Positions 29,576 to 38,491 of a DNA stretch of 64,000 nucleotides are shown piece after piece. Below the pieces are notes generated by a model. The model saw only the letters and a list, made by a program, of their open reading frames with translations. It did no database searches and was not told the DNA's origin. Position 1 is the first letter of the stretch. Each line of letters starts with the position of its first letter. This DNA is from JAGQOZ01 sp041399205 (GTDB lineage Bacteria > Planctomycetota > Planctomycetia > Pirellulales > Pirellulaceae): positions 744,001 through 808,000 of the forward strand of contig JAWKTK010000003.1 of NCBI GenBank assembly GCA_041399205.1, written 5' to 3'. Position numbers and translations under genes: made by a program.

Positions 29576-29654
29576 AAAGCTGGCAGGCTGGTTTAAACCG
29601 CTTTCAGTCAGTTCAGTAAGCGTAAGCGATTGTTTCCAAACGCTTTCTCGTCAA

Positions 29655-29800
29655 GATGTTTCGTCCGGGGCTAGCGCCCAAGCGGCTGGATTGTTTGTGG
29701 TCACGTCGCCGAGGAATACGAAGAAGGCGTTGGTCGTGTCGATGTTTCGTCCGGGGCTAGCGCCCAAGCGGCTGGTTTGGCTGTGGTCACGTCGCCGAGG
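29655..29800. repeat. Two direct copies of a 60-bp element
   Basis: Copies at 29655-29714 and 29741-29800, offset 86 bases, share GATGTTTCGTCCGGGGCTAG, CGCCCAAGCGGCTGG and GTGGTCACGTCGCCGAGG, with a few differences in the middle. They lie in the gene-free stretch after the glycosyltransferase. This looks like a duplicated copy of a dispersed intergenic element. Confidence 0.85.
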
Positions 29801-30013
29801 TACCGAACCAAAGTTGATCTGGTTCGGCAAGAACATCGGTGGCCCCAACGTAATTGCCTGCCGAAGTCCGCGAGCAACCAACGCCTGAAAAATCACCAGA
29901 ATTCTCCGGCAGTGGCAACAGTTAGCGAGTATCATCTAGGCTCGAAGCAGTTGAATTCGTTTTCCCCAGGCGTTGGTTGGACTTTTCTTGAAAGGGATTC
30001 TTGTGTGCGTTAC

Positions 30014-30838
30014 ATGCGTTTCATGGTTACTTTCTTCGCGGCGTGCTATTGTATTCTCGGCAGTATTCAAAACGTGTTGGCTCAGGACGTGGACGTTTTC
30101 GAGTTCAGGTGCCACGCTGGCCGATACTCCGCAGGACAATTTGTCTTCATCGCCAGTGAAGTGGTTGTCGCAGGAGTGGAAGACGGCCAAGATGCGGTGG
30201 CGTTTACCTACGTTCCGTCACCCGACGACGTGCCGTTGCCAGGTCCGCTGGCATTTTCGTTGGGCGAAGGTGGTTTCATTCCGAATGATCCGCTGCAGAT
30301 GTTGCAAATGCCACAATTCGAAAATGAAATCCAATTGGTGGATGACCAGATCCAGCAGCTTCGGCAACTTCGACAAGATGTCGGTCGGATCAACCGCAGC
30401 GTAATGAGCAAGTACATGCCCAAGCCGGGCGAGCGTCCCAGTGCACCGCCAGACTTTCAGGCCATGCAAGCAGAAATGCAAGAAGTCCAGGCCACGATTC
30501 GAAAAAAGACACAGGAAGGATTGCAGCAAATCTTGCTTCCTCATCAGTTGGAACGGTTGGAACAGGTCCAAACGCAATTGAGCTTTCGAAATCAAGGTGT
30601 TGCCACGTTGGCTGGCGACAAGTTGGCCGAAACATTATCGCTGACCGACGAACAGCGGCAGCAATTGCGAGAAAAACAACGCGAATATCAACAGCGTTTG
30701 CGAGAAGAAATTGATCGGCTCAAGCAAGACCTGCAAGACGAAATCATGAGCGACGTTCTGACGATTTCTCAAACGCAGAAGCTGAAGGAAATGTTGGGCG
30801 AACGGTATCAAGTCCAGCAGCGAGAACGGCGTCCCTGA
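30014..30838 (+). CDS. Secreted Gln-rich coiled-coil protein
   Basis: A 274-residue protein with a signal peptide (FMVTFFAACYCILGSIQNVLA). The region from about residue 90 is a long helix rich in Gln, Arg and Glu (QIQQLRQLRQDVGRI, QILLPHQLERLEQVQ, LSLTDEQRQQLREKQ). The LTDEQRQQL phrase resembles LTxxQ periplasmic stress proteins of the CpxP/Spy type, but the length and first 60 residues differ. Function unknown. The frame is open upstream to 29777, which I discount because the signal peptide fixes the start. Confidence 0.65.
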   Translation: MRFMVTFFAACYCILGSIQNVLAQDVDVFEFRCHAGRYSAGQFVFIASEVVVAGVEDGQDAVAFTYVPSPDDVPLPGPLAFSLGEGGFIPNDPLQMLQMPQFENEIQLVDDQIQQLRQLRQDVGRINRSVMSKYMPKPGERPSAPPDFQAMQAEMQEVQATIRKKTQEGLQQILLPHQLERLEQVQTQLSFRNQGVATLAGDKLAETLSLTDEQRQQLREKQREYQQRLREEIDRLKQDLQDEIMSDVLTISQTQKLKEMLGERYQVQQRERRP

Positions 30839-30900
30839 TTCGTTCCACAACGCCCGAATCCAAAAACTGATTCCGCCAAACGCTGGGCCGTTACGGTGAT

Positions 30901-31329
30901 TCAATTGCGAACACGCACCAGCATCGATTCCAAGAATTCGCGGTTGGTGGGCAACAAGCTATGCGACAGCATCTGCCGCGCGGTCATCCAATGGACCGAT
31001 TCCACTTCTTCGTCGTTTGGCTTAATGGAATCAAAATCCTCGACGTGGGCGTGCCACCAGTGGAGCTGAATTCCAGAACGAGCTCGATTGGTCCACAGCC
31101 GTCGAATGGGCGTCGCTTCAATCGATAGCTCTTCTTGCATTTCGCGGACCAACGCCTGTTCTTCCGTTTCGCCCGGTTCGATGCCGCCACCGGGAAAGCA
31201 AAACTTCCGAGGTGCTCGGACGTATAAAGACCGGCGGATCACCAGAAATTTTTCTTCGCGCAGGAAGACACCGATCGCACCCCGTCGACTCGGATGTCTG
31301 GAAAAACTCGATTCACGCGAACGGGGCAT
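30901..31329 (-). CDS. Nudix hydrolase
   Basis: A 142-residue protein with a full Nudix box, GGIEPGETEEQ followed by REMQEELSI (about residues 50-71), which binds Mg and hydrolyses nucleoside diphosphates linked to other groups. It is close in size to MutT/NudG housecleaning enzymes. The substrate is not predictable. Frame intact. Confidence 0.9.
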   Translation of the reverse strand: MPRSRESSFSRHPSRRGAIGVFLREEKFLVIRRSLYVRAPRKFCFPGGGIEPGETEEQALVREMQEELSIEATPIRRLWTNRARSGIQLHWWHAHVEDFDSIKPNDEEVESVHWMTARQMLSHSLLPTNREFLESMLVRVRN

Positions 31330-31486
31330 CGATCTCTTTCGAACAACAGAATGACAAACACACCACCTTCAGGCAACACTACCAAACCCAGCCATCGATC
31401 GCCAGATTGTTGTGACAAATTCCGTTAGGCCGTAAAGAAAGCGTGTTTTTTTCTGCAAATTCGAATCAGATTTGGATACGGGCCGT

Positions 31487-32145
31487 TTACACTTTGTGGC
31501 GGACAATTTCACCGTCCACTAGGTAGATGACTTCTTCGGCAATATTGCAAGAAATATCGCCGATGCGTTCGAATTGACGCGTCATATGTTCCAGACGCAT
31601 CAGTGGCGGAGCGTTTTCCGGAATGCGATCGATTTCATATTCAATCTTTTCCAAGATTCGCTTTTGCGACGCATCCACTTATCCGTCTTTCCGAATCACC
31701 TCGTGCGCCAGATCCGTATCGCGATGAATCAACGCCGAGAGACTTTGGTTGACCATGTGCTGTGCCATTTCGGCAAGTTCGTTCAGACCGCCTACTTTGG
31801 TAAAGCGTTCCCAGTCACCCACGTCGGCAATGATGGCAGCCACATTTTCTGCCAAATCACCAATTCGCTCCAGACTGTCGTTAATCTTCAAGACGGCAAT
31901 GACAAACCGAAGTTCCGAACCAATTGGCCGAGCGTTCTCTAAGACGCTGACACAATGTTCCTGCAGCTGGACTACGCGTGGTCAATATAGTAGTCGTCAC
32001 TAACCACCGATTTGGCTAGCAACGTGTCTCGATGAACCAACGCCGTGATCGCTCGGGAAATAGCCACTTCCACCAGCTGCCCGATGGCAATGACTTCATT
32101 TTCCAGAGCTAAAATTTCTTGGTCCATAGTACGTGAGATTACCAC
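31487..32145 (-). CDS. phoU: Phosphate signalling protein PhoU, frameshifted with one in-frame stop
   Basis: Two tandem PhoU repeats are readable: ALENEVIAIGQLVEVAISRA, LKINDSLERIGDLAENVA, then HMVNQSLSALIHRDTDLA and RQFERIGDISCNIAEEV. These are the helical metal-binding domains that repress the Pho regulon through PstB/PhoR. One shift is needed near 31975. At 31679-31681 an in-frame TAA separates the halves (RKDG stop VDASQ), where moving a single G gives the expected DDEVDASQ. The start is probably GTG 32145. I regard it as one gene of about 220 residues. No pst genes are nearby. Confidence 0.82.
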
Positions 32146-32334
32146 GTTTGCCTCTCTCCACACAACGATTTGACTGACATTCCAGCAATTTGCGGCCAGA
32201 AACGTTCTAGTTTACGCGGTTCGATCCTTTGCAAGACCACCTTTCAATCACTATTCACTTTTACTTCACGATTTCTTAAAAACTTACTCGCTTCCCGGCA
32301 GAATTCGTGTCGTTACGGCGAACCAACAGGTCGC

Positions 32335-32340
32335 TATAAT
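32335..32340 (+). promoter_or_regulatory. Candidate -10 box of the YkgJ-type gene
   Basis: A perfect TATAAT lies 58 bases before ATG 32398. The -35 region at the right distance (GTTACG) is poor, so confidence is modest. Confidence 0.4.
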
Positions 32341-32397
32341 TCTGGTCGCAATCAACTTGGACGGTATTCGAAGGCAAATTATCAGACGGGTAAAACG

Positions 32398-32842
32398 ATG
32401 GCAGTTGTGGAACGTACCAAAATACGACGAGAAGACCTGAAAGAGGGAGAAAACCTGTGCGAACATTGCACCGCCAAGTGCTGTCGCTATTTTGCGCTGC
32501 CCATTGACAAACCCACTGAATGGTCTGACTTTGAATTCATTCGTTGGTACCTGTTGCACGAACATGCCACCGTGTTTGTCGAAGGCGAAGACTGGTACCT
32601 GATGGTGCACACGGTTTGCAAGCATCTGCAAGACGATCATCGCTGCGGTATCTATGAAACCAGGCCACAAATCTGCCGAGACTACACCACGGAAAACTGC
32701 CGAATACGACGACGACTGGACATACGATCTGTACTTTGAAACGCCCGAACAGATCTACGAATATGCTGAAGCTGTATTGCCGGCGCGGCGAGGCCAGGGG
32801 ATTCGTAGTCGCAAGCCCAATCTGTTGCCGGTGTTGAATTAG
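32398..32842 (+). CDS. YkgJ family cysteine cluster protein, frameshifted
   Basis: The pattern is CEHCTAKCCRYF, VCKHLQDDHRCGIYETRPQICRDY and TENC, the Cys set of the CxxCxxxCC zinc or iron-binding family. Near 32705 an extra C breaks the frame; without it the protein reads ENCEYDDDWTYDLYF and ends at 32842, about 147 residues. The family has no established activity. Soluble, with no signal peptide. Confidence 0.82.
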
Positions 32843-32971
32843 TCGATTCGTTTGATTCGAACCAATCACGCGCATGGTTGGTTGTCGCCTTACTGCCGAA
32901 GCGCCGATGCTTGCGGATGTGCCACTTCGCATTTCCTTTTCGATTCACCGTTTTGATACGAAATCCATTTC

Positions 32972-34313
32972 ATGATTGATCCGCGTACGCTAAAAGGTTT
33001 CCGAGACTTCCTGCCTGAAGCAATGATGGCTCGAGAACAGTTGATCGATACGGCGCGAACCGTCTATCGTTCGTTTGGTTTCAGTCCGATTGATACGCCC
33101 GTGTTGGAGCTGTTGGAAGTCTTGCAAGGCAAAGGAGGCGACGAATCGGATCGCCTGATGTACAGCTTTGAAGATCACGGCGGTCGCAAAGTGGGCATGC
33201 GTTTTGACCTGGCCGTCCCACGTTGCTCGCTGCCGCGCGCACATTCATGAACTTGGAACACCGTTCAAACGGTATCACATTGCCAAAGTTTGGCGAGGTG
33301 AAAATACGCACCGCGGTCGCTACCGAGAATTCATGCAGTGCGATTTTGACACGATTGGCACCGAATCTCCGCCGCCGATATTGAAACCGTGTTGGTGATT
33401 CACCAGTTGATTCGAGCGATCGGGATCGACCGCTTTCAGATTCACATTAACAACCGTCAAGTGCTGTCCGGCCTTCTGGAACAGCTCGGTCTTTCCGAAC
33501 ACGCTGTGGTGATACTTCGCGCCTTGGATAAACTCGCCAAGATCGGTCCAGAAAAAGTAGCGGCCGAAATGGTTTCCGTTGCCAATGTTTCGGTCGAACA
33601 AGCGGACCAAGTGCTGCGGTGGTCCAGCCTGACCGGTTCGAATGATCAAATCCTGGATCAGTTGGATTCCATTGCGAGCCAAACGGCGACGGGCCAAGCA
33701 GGCGTGGAACGGCTTCGCGCCGTCATTGATGGAGCTCGCGCCGGCGGAGTTGCGGACGACGCATTGAAGTTGGATGTTTCCATTGCGCGAGGACTCGACT
33801 ATTACACCGGCACGATTGTGGAAACGTTTCTGTCTGACTTGCCGGAAATTGGCAGTGTCTGTTCTGGCGGGCGGTATGATGACGAGCTTGGCCGGTTTGT
33901 ACACCAAGCAGAAACTGCCTGGTATTGGGGCGTCTTTGGGACTGGATCGTTTACTGGCGGCGCTGGAAGAACTGAAAAAGATTGAAAAAATCAGCACGCC
34001 ATCGCCGGTGTTCATTCCGTACTTTGATCAAGATCGGCTGCACGATTATTTGCGGATTGCCAACGCCATTCGGTCGACGGGCATGGGCGTGGAAGTTTAT
34101 CCCGAGCCCAAAAAGTTGGGCCAGCAACTTAAGTATGCCGACAAACGAGGCTTCAAGGCGGCGGTGATTGCTGGTCAACGAGAATTGGATGCGGGAACGT
34201 GCCAAGTCAAGAATTTGGCGAACGGCGAAAGCCAAGAGGTTTCGTTGGACCAGCACGCAGCGGCCGTCATTTCTGCGCTGCAGAATATTGTCTATCCCGA
34301 ATCGACCAACTAG
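32972..34313 (+). CDS. hisS: Histidyl-tRNA synthetase, three frameshifts
   Basis: A class II aaRS that charges tRNA-His. Motif 1 region LKGFRDFLPEAM, motif 2 region FKRYHIAKVWRGE and YREFMQCDFDTIG, the histidine-binding box ARGLDYYTGTI, CSGGRYD, motif 3 GASLGLDRLL, and the C-terminal anticodon domain (GVEVYPEPKKLGQQLKYAD) are all present. They lie in different frames, joined near 33225, 33370 and 33880. About 445 residues, normal for the family. Since the enzyme is essential and no domain is missing, the breaks are probably sequence errors unless another copy exists. Confidence 0.92.
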
Positions 34314-34381
34314 GCGCGACGTCTGTTGGCGGACAGCCAAAAAACACAAATAGCCTACTTGGGCAGAGTCCTGATTGGTTC

Positions 34382-34443
34382 GTAGTCCCGCCTTCAGGCG
34401 GAATTGTTGCTCGACGGAATTTCCGTCTGAAAGGCGGCACTAC
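34382..34443. repeat. Imperfect inverted repeat after hisS
   Basis: GTAGTCCCGCCTTCAGGCGG (34382-34401) pairs with its near complement at 34423-34443, over 22 of 23 positions in the full arms. It sits between the convergent hisS and EEP genes. It resembles the dispersed REP-like palindromes of this bacterial group, of a type different from 4908-5126. Confidence 0.75.
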
Positions 34444-34486
34444 AAGCTACAGGCGTTAACGAAAGCGTCAACGCGGCGTTGTCCGC

Positions 34487-35326
34487 CTACGCAACTCGGC
34501 TGACTTTTTGCACTTCAAAGTACAGCAATGCGTGGTCCGAGTAGGTTTGAATCCATTGGTCGGGATCGTCGGCCTGCGGCCAACCTCGGACGTCCACCTC
34601 ACAATCGCCAAAGGCTTTGAATTGCAGGTGATCTGCGGCCACCACATGATCCAGATTCGATTCTGGGTAGGCGGAATGCGTCCCGTTGAAAAAAGTGAAT
34701 TCGTTTGTCTTGGCCAGCAATCGCATTCGTTTGCTCGGATGTCGAGCTCGTCGGCTTAGTTCGTTCAATTCATCAACGGCGCTAATATCGTGACCGGCAT
34801 AGGGATAATCCAGTCCCATCGTATTCAGATCGCCCACAAACAGATAGTTGGCGTGATCGGCTCCGGAGCGATCCAAGGTGCGGCGAAATTTCAACGCCAA
34901 TTGCAACATGTCGTCTCGCAAGCCAAAACCCTTAGGGTCGGGCATACTTTTCAGATGCAAAAAAAGAATGGGGTAGTATTCTTGATCAATCGTCAGCGTC
35001 ACCAGAACTCCAGGACGCAATCCCGGCTGACTCGATTTGAACTGCAGCTTTTGCGTGACAAAACCGCTGAACCCGTTTTTGATGCCAACCAGAATTTCTT
35101 GTGTTTGCGGCCCTTCCGTGATGTAAAACTGGTAACCGGGCATGGCGTCTACAATGGGCTGAAAAACGACGGAGCTTTCCACTTCGTACAGCGCCACCAA
35201 ATCCGCTTTTTGCGCTGCCAGGAATTCGATGATTGGTTCGATCGGTTTCTTGGGACGCTTGGTGTTCCGGTCGGTTGCTCCGAAATGCTCGACGTTCCAA
35301 GACGCTACTGAAAATGCTTTGGCCAT
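34487..35326 (-). CDS. Endonuclease/exonuclease/phosphatase (EEP) superfamily protein
   Basis: A 279-residue metal-dependent phosphodiesterase-fold protein. SVASWNVEHFG gives the catalytic Asn, VALYEVESS the Glu, LFVGDLNTMGLDY the Asp and Asn, and NLDHVVAADH and YSDHALLYFEV the Asp-His pairs. No signal peptide. It could be a nuclease or a lipid/sugar phosphatase. The frame is open to 35656, but homology starts at ATG 35326 (MAKAFSVASWNVE). Confidence 0.88.
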   Translation of the reverse strand: MAKAFSVASWNVEHFGATDRNTKRPKKPIEPIIEFLAAQKADLVALYEVESSVVFQPIVDAMPGYQFYITEGPQTQEILVGIKNGFSGFVTQKLQFKSSQPGLRPGVLVTLTIDQEYYPILFLHLKSMPDPKGFGLRDDMLQLALKFRRTLDRSGADHANYLFVGDLNTMGLDYPYAGHDISAVDELNELSRRARHPSKRMRLLAKTNEFTFFNGTHSAYPESNLDHVVAADHLQFKAFGDCEVDVRGWPQADDPDQWIQTYSDHALLYFEVQKVSRVA

Positions 35327-35539
35327 GATTGTTCGTTCCATCGCGGAAATGCCGTTTTTTTCGACGCGAAGTCTAGTCGATACCGCTTTCGCGTGGCGAC
35401 CCCAAATAGAACCAGCATGTTCGAAAGAAAATCTAAAAAACGCCGCTAACCAAGAAAATTGGGCCAAGATCAACGATTGCACAGCGAATCGTTCAAAATA
35501 GGCTCGGATCTTCAAGCTCATGCCGCAAAAGGTGCTGCC

Positions 35540-36001
35540 ATGTCCAGGAATGTTCTGTTCGAACCGGTCGAATACAAAAGCGAATCGACGTTGGCGGGAA
35601 GTTGGAAACGGTTCGGCTATCCGGACGGCAGGCGTTTTGATGAATTCCAATCGCACACGCGTCTGTTGGGTGCGCCGCTACTGCATTACACTCGAGGCAT
35701 CTGTCCGGAAACGGGACGCAGCAAGCCCGCACGAGGCTGGATTGCGATTGGCCGATTTGCTGTGGGAATGATTGCGATTGGGCAATTTGCCGTCGGCTTG
35801 ATGGCCATCGGTCAGTTGTCCGTGGGCTTAATAATTGGCTTGGGGCAATTCACGTTCGGACTGACCGCCGTCGGTCAGTTTGCCGTGGGGCTGGCATTTG
35901 GCGCCGGGCAATTTGCCACAGGATTGTTTGCCATTGGGCAATTCTCTTTGAGCGCTTTCGGTGCGGGGCAATTCGTTTGGCCCAAGGTAGCTATTCGCTG
36001 A
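35540..36001 (+). CDS. Protein built of hydrophobic decapeptide repeats
   Basis: A 153-residue protein. The first 70 residues are ordinary and polar. The rest is eight units of 10-11 residues with consensus ΦxAIGQFAVG (IAIGRFAVGM, IAIGQFAVGL, MAIGQLSVGL, and so on). Gly and small residues recur every five positions, as in pentapeptide-repeat beta helices, but Asn and Asp are missing. No signal peptide is seen. It could insert in membranes or form a right-handed coil. I do not recognise a characterised relative. Confidence 0.7.
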   Translation: MSRNVLFEPVEYKSESTLAGSWKRFGYPDGRRFDEFQSHTRLLGAPLLHYTRGICPETGRSKPARGWIAIGRFAVGMIAIGQFAVGLMAIGQLSVGLIIGLGQFTFGLTAVGQFAVGLAFGAGQFATGLFAIGQFSLSAFGAGQFVWPKVAIR

Positions 36002-36041
36002 GTGTCGGATGGCGAGCGAGCAAACCGGTGTGACATAAAAA

Positions 36042-36078
36042 AAGACGGATTCGAACCTGGGAGCTCGGAATCCGTCTT
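36042..36078. terminator. Bidirectional terminator
   Basis: AAGACGGATTC (36042-36052) pairs perfectly with GAATCCGTCTT (36068-36078). It is preceded by an A-run, which gives T residues on the minus strand. It lies between the convergent repeat-protein and PEP-CTERM genes and serves mainly the minus-strand gene. Confidence 0.85.
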
Positions 36079-36122
36079 ATGTCTTTAGTTAGTTATCTGC
36101 CGAACACTTCGGTTCGAATTAC

Positions 36123-36827
36123 TTACTGGCGGCGTCGCAGGCCCAACAAGCCTAGCGCGCCAAACAGGGCCAACGCCATGGACGAAGGTTCCGGTACGGC
36201 CGTGATCACCGAACCAGCCGCGCCGTCACTGGCGATGGAAATGTTAACGCCGTCTACCGCTGCCGCACCGTTGACAAATGTCTTGCCCAGGTGTTCTGCA
36301 ATGAAGGCGTCCGGAGTTTCATTCAGAAATGCCAATACGGCTCCGGGCTGCATGTCCACGATAGAAAGATTGATCGGATTACCACCGCCACCAAAGGTCG
36401 CCGAACTAGTTCCGTCAATCAGAACCTTGACGTCATTGACGACAAAAAACGGATTGAACTGAGAACCGTTGGTGACGTTGACGGTAGGTCCGTTGGCCGA
36501 ATCGGGTTCACCACCCACGCCGTCATTTCCTGCGACCGTAATCGAAGCCGCATCCAGCGTGAACGAAAAGCCATCGCCCAATTGAATTCTTTGCTGAGCG
36601 TCTACGTCGGGAATGATGGGATCATTCGTAAACGGGCCAGGACCAATCAAAATGTTGTCGGCAATACTTACATTCGGATCAATCACAGTGACCGCCGTCC
36701 CCGAAAGATCCCAGTTCGCTTCGTCAAACACGTCGCTACTAACGCCGCCCACCCAGATGACATCTGCTTGTGACCATGATGCGGTCAAAAGTACGACCGC
36801 GATGCACAAAAGCCGTGACAATTTCAT
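36123..36827 (-). CDS. PEP-CTERM sorted secreted protein
   Basis: A 234-residue protein with a signal peptide (SRLLCIAVVLLTASWSQA), a beta-rich middle (VFDEANWDLSG), and the sorting signal VPEPSSMALALFGALG followed by LRRRQ. This tail is cut by exosortase in organisms that make exopolysaccharide. No exosortase is in the window. The middle looks like autotransporter-type adhesion repeats. GGAG lies before ATG 36827. Confidence 0.88.
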   Translation of the reverse strand: MKLSRLLCIAVVLLTASWSQADVIWVGGVSSDVFDEANWDLSGTAVTVIDPNVSIADNILIGPGPFTNDPIIPDVDAQQRIQLGDGFSFTLDAASITVAGNDGVGGEPDSANGPTVNVTNGSQFNPFFVVNDVKVLIDGTSSATFGGGGNPINLSIVDMQPGAVLAFLNETPDAFIAEHLGKTFVNGAAAVDGVNISIASDGAAGSVITAVPEPSSMALALFGALGLLGLRRRQ

Positions 36828-37203
36828 TTGCAACTCCAAACGTCAAAGAAGTCTATAACTACAGGATTTCCAAGCGAACATCGTATCACAATAACCCGGC
36901 CGTTTTTAGCGTCTTTCCGCCAACGAAGCGGTTTTCAGCCAAATCTTGGCAGACAGGCACGTCAGTTGGTTTAAGGATTGAAACGCGCTTCAAAACGTTT
37001 TCAATTAGACCGAGTACCGGATAAAGGCATTGGCCAAGTGGGACTGTGTGTTCCACGGACACAAATACTCGCAGGCAAGTCTTCTTTCAGGCTTGCCAAT
37101 CTTCTCGCAGGAGTGGGTAGGTTGCCTGCCATCGATTGTCACGCTCCAATGTAAAAAAACTTGTGCATGTGCGAATTCTCTTTTGTTGAATCGAAGGGCT
37201 TGT
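36828..37203. other. Divergent intergenic region
   Basis: About 375 bases between the PEP-CTERM and DsrE-like genes. A short hairpin, AGGCAAG with CTTGCCT-like complement, lies near 37072-37100. No further gene is supported. Confidence 0.45.
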
Positions 37204-37674
37204 ATGATCAATCGAATATTTGCTGCGTTTCTGTTGTTCGTCAGCGGTTTGCTGGTTGTCGGATGTAATTCGAATTCCGCAACTTCCGTGGCCAGTGGAG
37301 TAGCACCGAACAACTCGCCCATGTTTATCAGCGTTGTTAGCGATATGGATTCCAATCCGCAAGCGGTGGACATGGCAATGAAGTTGGCCGGATTCGGCAA
37401 AGACGAAGGTCGCGACGTCTTTCTGTTCTTCAATGTGAAAGGCGTTCGCATTGCGTCTGAAAAAATTCTGCAAGACGCAGCGTTTGGATCGGAACCGTCC
37501 ATACGCAGTCAGATCGAAGGCTTGTTGCAGCGAGGAGTCCAGATGCATGCCTGCCCAATCTGCATGAAGGGGCTGGCCATCGACGCGCAGGATCTATTAA
37601 GCGGCATTGAAGTTACCACCAAGGCCGGATTGTTTCAAAAAATCGGCCCAACGACTTGTGTGTTTACGTATTAG
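37204..37674 (+). CDS. DsrE-like lipoprotein
   Basis: A 156-residue protein. The lipobox is LLVVGC (Cys at about residue 21), so it is a predicted membrane-anchored lipoprotein. The mature part has a DsrE/DsrF-like fold (MFISVVSDMDSNPQAVDMAM, GRDVFLFFNVKGV), and its conserved cysteine region is MHACPICMKGL. Members move sulfur or bind peroxy compounds. A periplasmic, lipid-anchored form is uncommon. Confidence 0.75.
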   Translation: MINRIFAAFLLFVSGLLVVGCNSNSATSVASGVAPNNSPMFISVVSDMDSNPQAVDMAMKLAGFGKDEGRDVFLFFNVKGVRIASEKILQDAAFGSEPSIRSQIEGLLQRGVQMHACPICMKGLAIDAQDLLSGIEVTTKAGLFQKIGPTTCVFTY

Positions 37675-37943
37675 GCAAGCGGCCGTTGACAAACTTGTCA
37701 GGACCGAGCGAAACGGGGCGCGAACCGTTTGCTGGTATGATTGTCTTTTGCATCAACGGGCGGCTGGCGCCGGTCTGCTGACCCAGGAGGAATCTATTTC
37801 GGTACGCGTCCTAGACAAAGGGGAAAACCATGCGTGTAACACAACCATTTCCGCAGGAGATACTTCATTCACGCTAGTTCGGTGCGGCACAACCGTCGAT
37901 TGACTTGCTTCGCCGTGCCATTGAAAATCACGGAGTTTCCCAC

Positions 37944-38336
37944 ATGAAACGTCAACACAAAAGCCGTGGCAAAGTTCGTTCCGGAAGCTCGTTCGCCGGC
38001 AGACAACCTAGCCATCGCAAGACGCAACAGCTTTGTCGGCAAGTGGAAGAGACGCTGCACTATTGTTTGTCGGACGGAGCCGATGCCGATTGGTTGTGCG
38101 ATTACATGGTTGTTTCCGTTGATCCCGCGCCCGATGCGGCTCATCTACTGGTGACGCTGGCGACAGACGCAGCAGGAGATCTAGCGTCCAAGCTGGAATT
38201 GCTCAGCCAGCACGAAGGTCGCCTTCGCACGGAAATCGCGAATTCGATCAGCCGTAAACGAGTACCTCGGCTTTCGTTTCGAATCGTGCCTCTGGCACTT
38301 GCGCAACAATGGGACGCAGATCGTCACCATGCATGA
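37944..38336 (+). CDS. RbfA-like ribosome maturation factor
   Basis: A 130-residue protein. The C-terminal part, LRTEIANSISRKRVPRLSFRIVP, matches the end of RbfA, the KH-type 30S maturation factor, and RKTQQLCRQVEETLHYCL fits its first helix. The N-terminal 25 residues are basic and lack the usual start. The typical context of infB and truB is missing, so it may be a second, divergent RbfA-like protein. Confidence 0.55.
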   Translation: MKRQHKSRGKVRSGSSFAGRQPSHRKTQQLCRQVEETLHYCLSDGADADWLCDYMVVSVDPAPDAAHLLVTLATDAAGDLASKLELLSQHEGRLRTEIANSISRKRVPRLSFRIVPLALAQQWDADRHHA

Positions 38337-38491
38337 CGATGTCCCTTCCAATAACGTCACCCAGCAATGACGACTTGTGGCCAGAAAACGGTCACAAGTC
38401 TTTTTCATGCGCTGGTTGTGGCACGGTGTGGGAATTTGGTGCACAATGCAACGCATTCGCCAAGTCGCAATCCGAACACAAGGGAAAGCCC

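Noticed and set aside
29777..30013. N-terminal extension of the Gln-rich secreted protein
   Set aside because: It would bury the signal peptide and overlaps the 60-base repeat.
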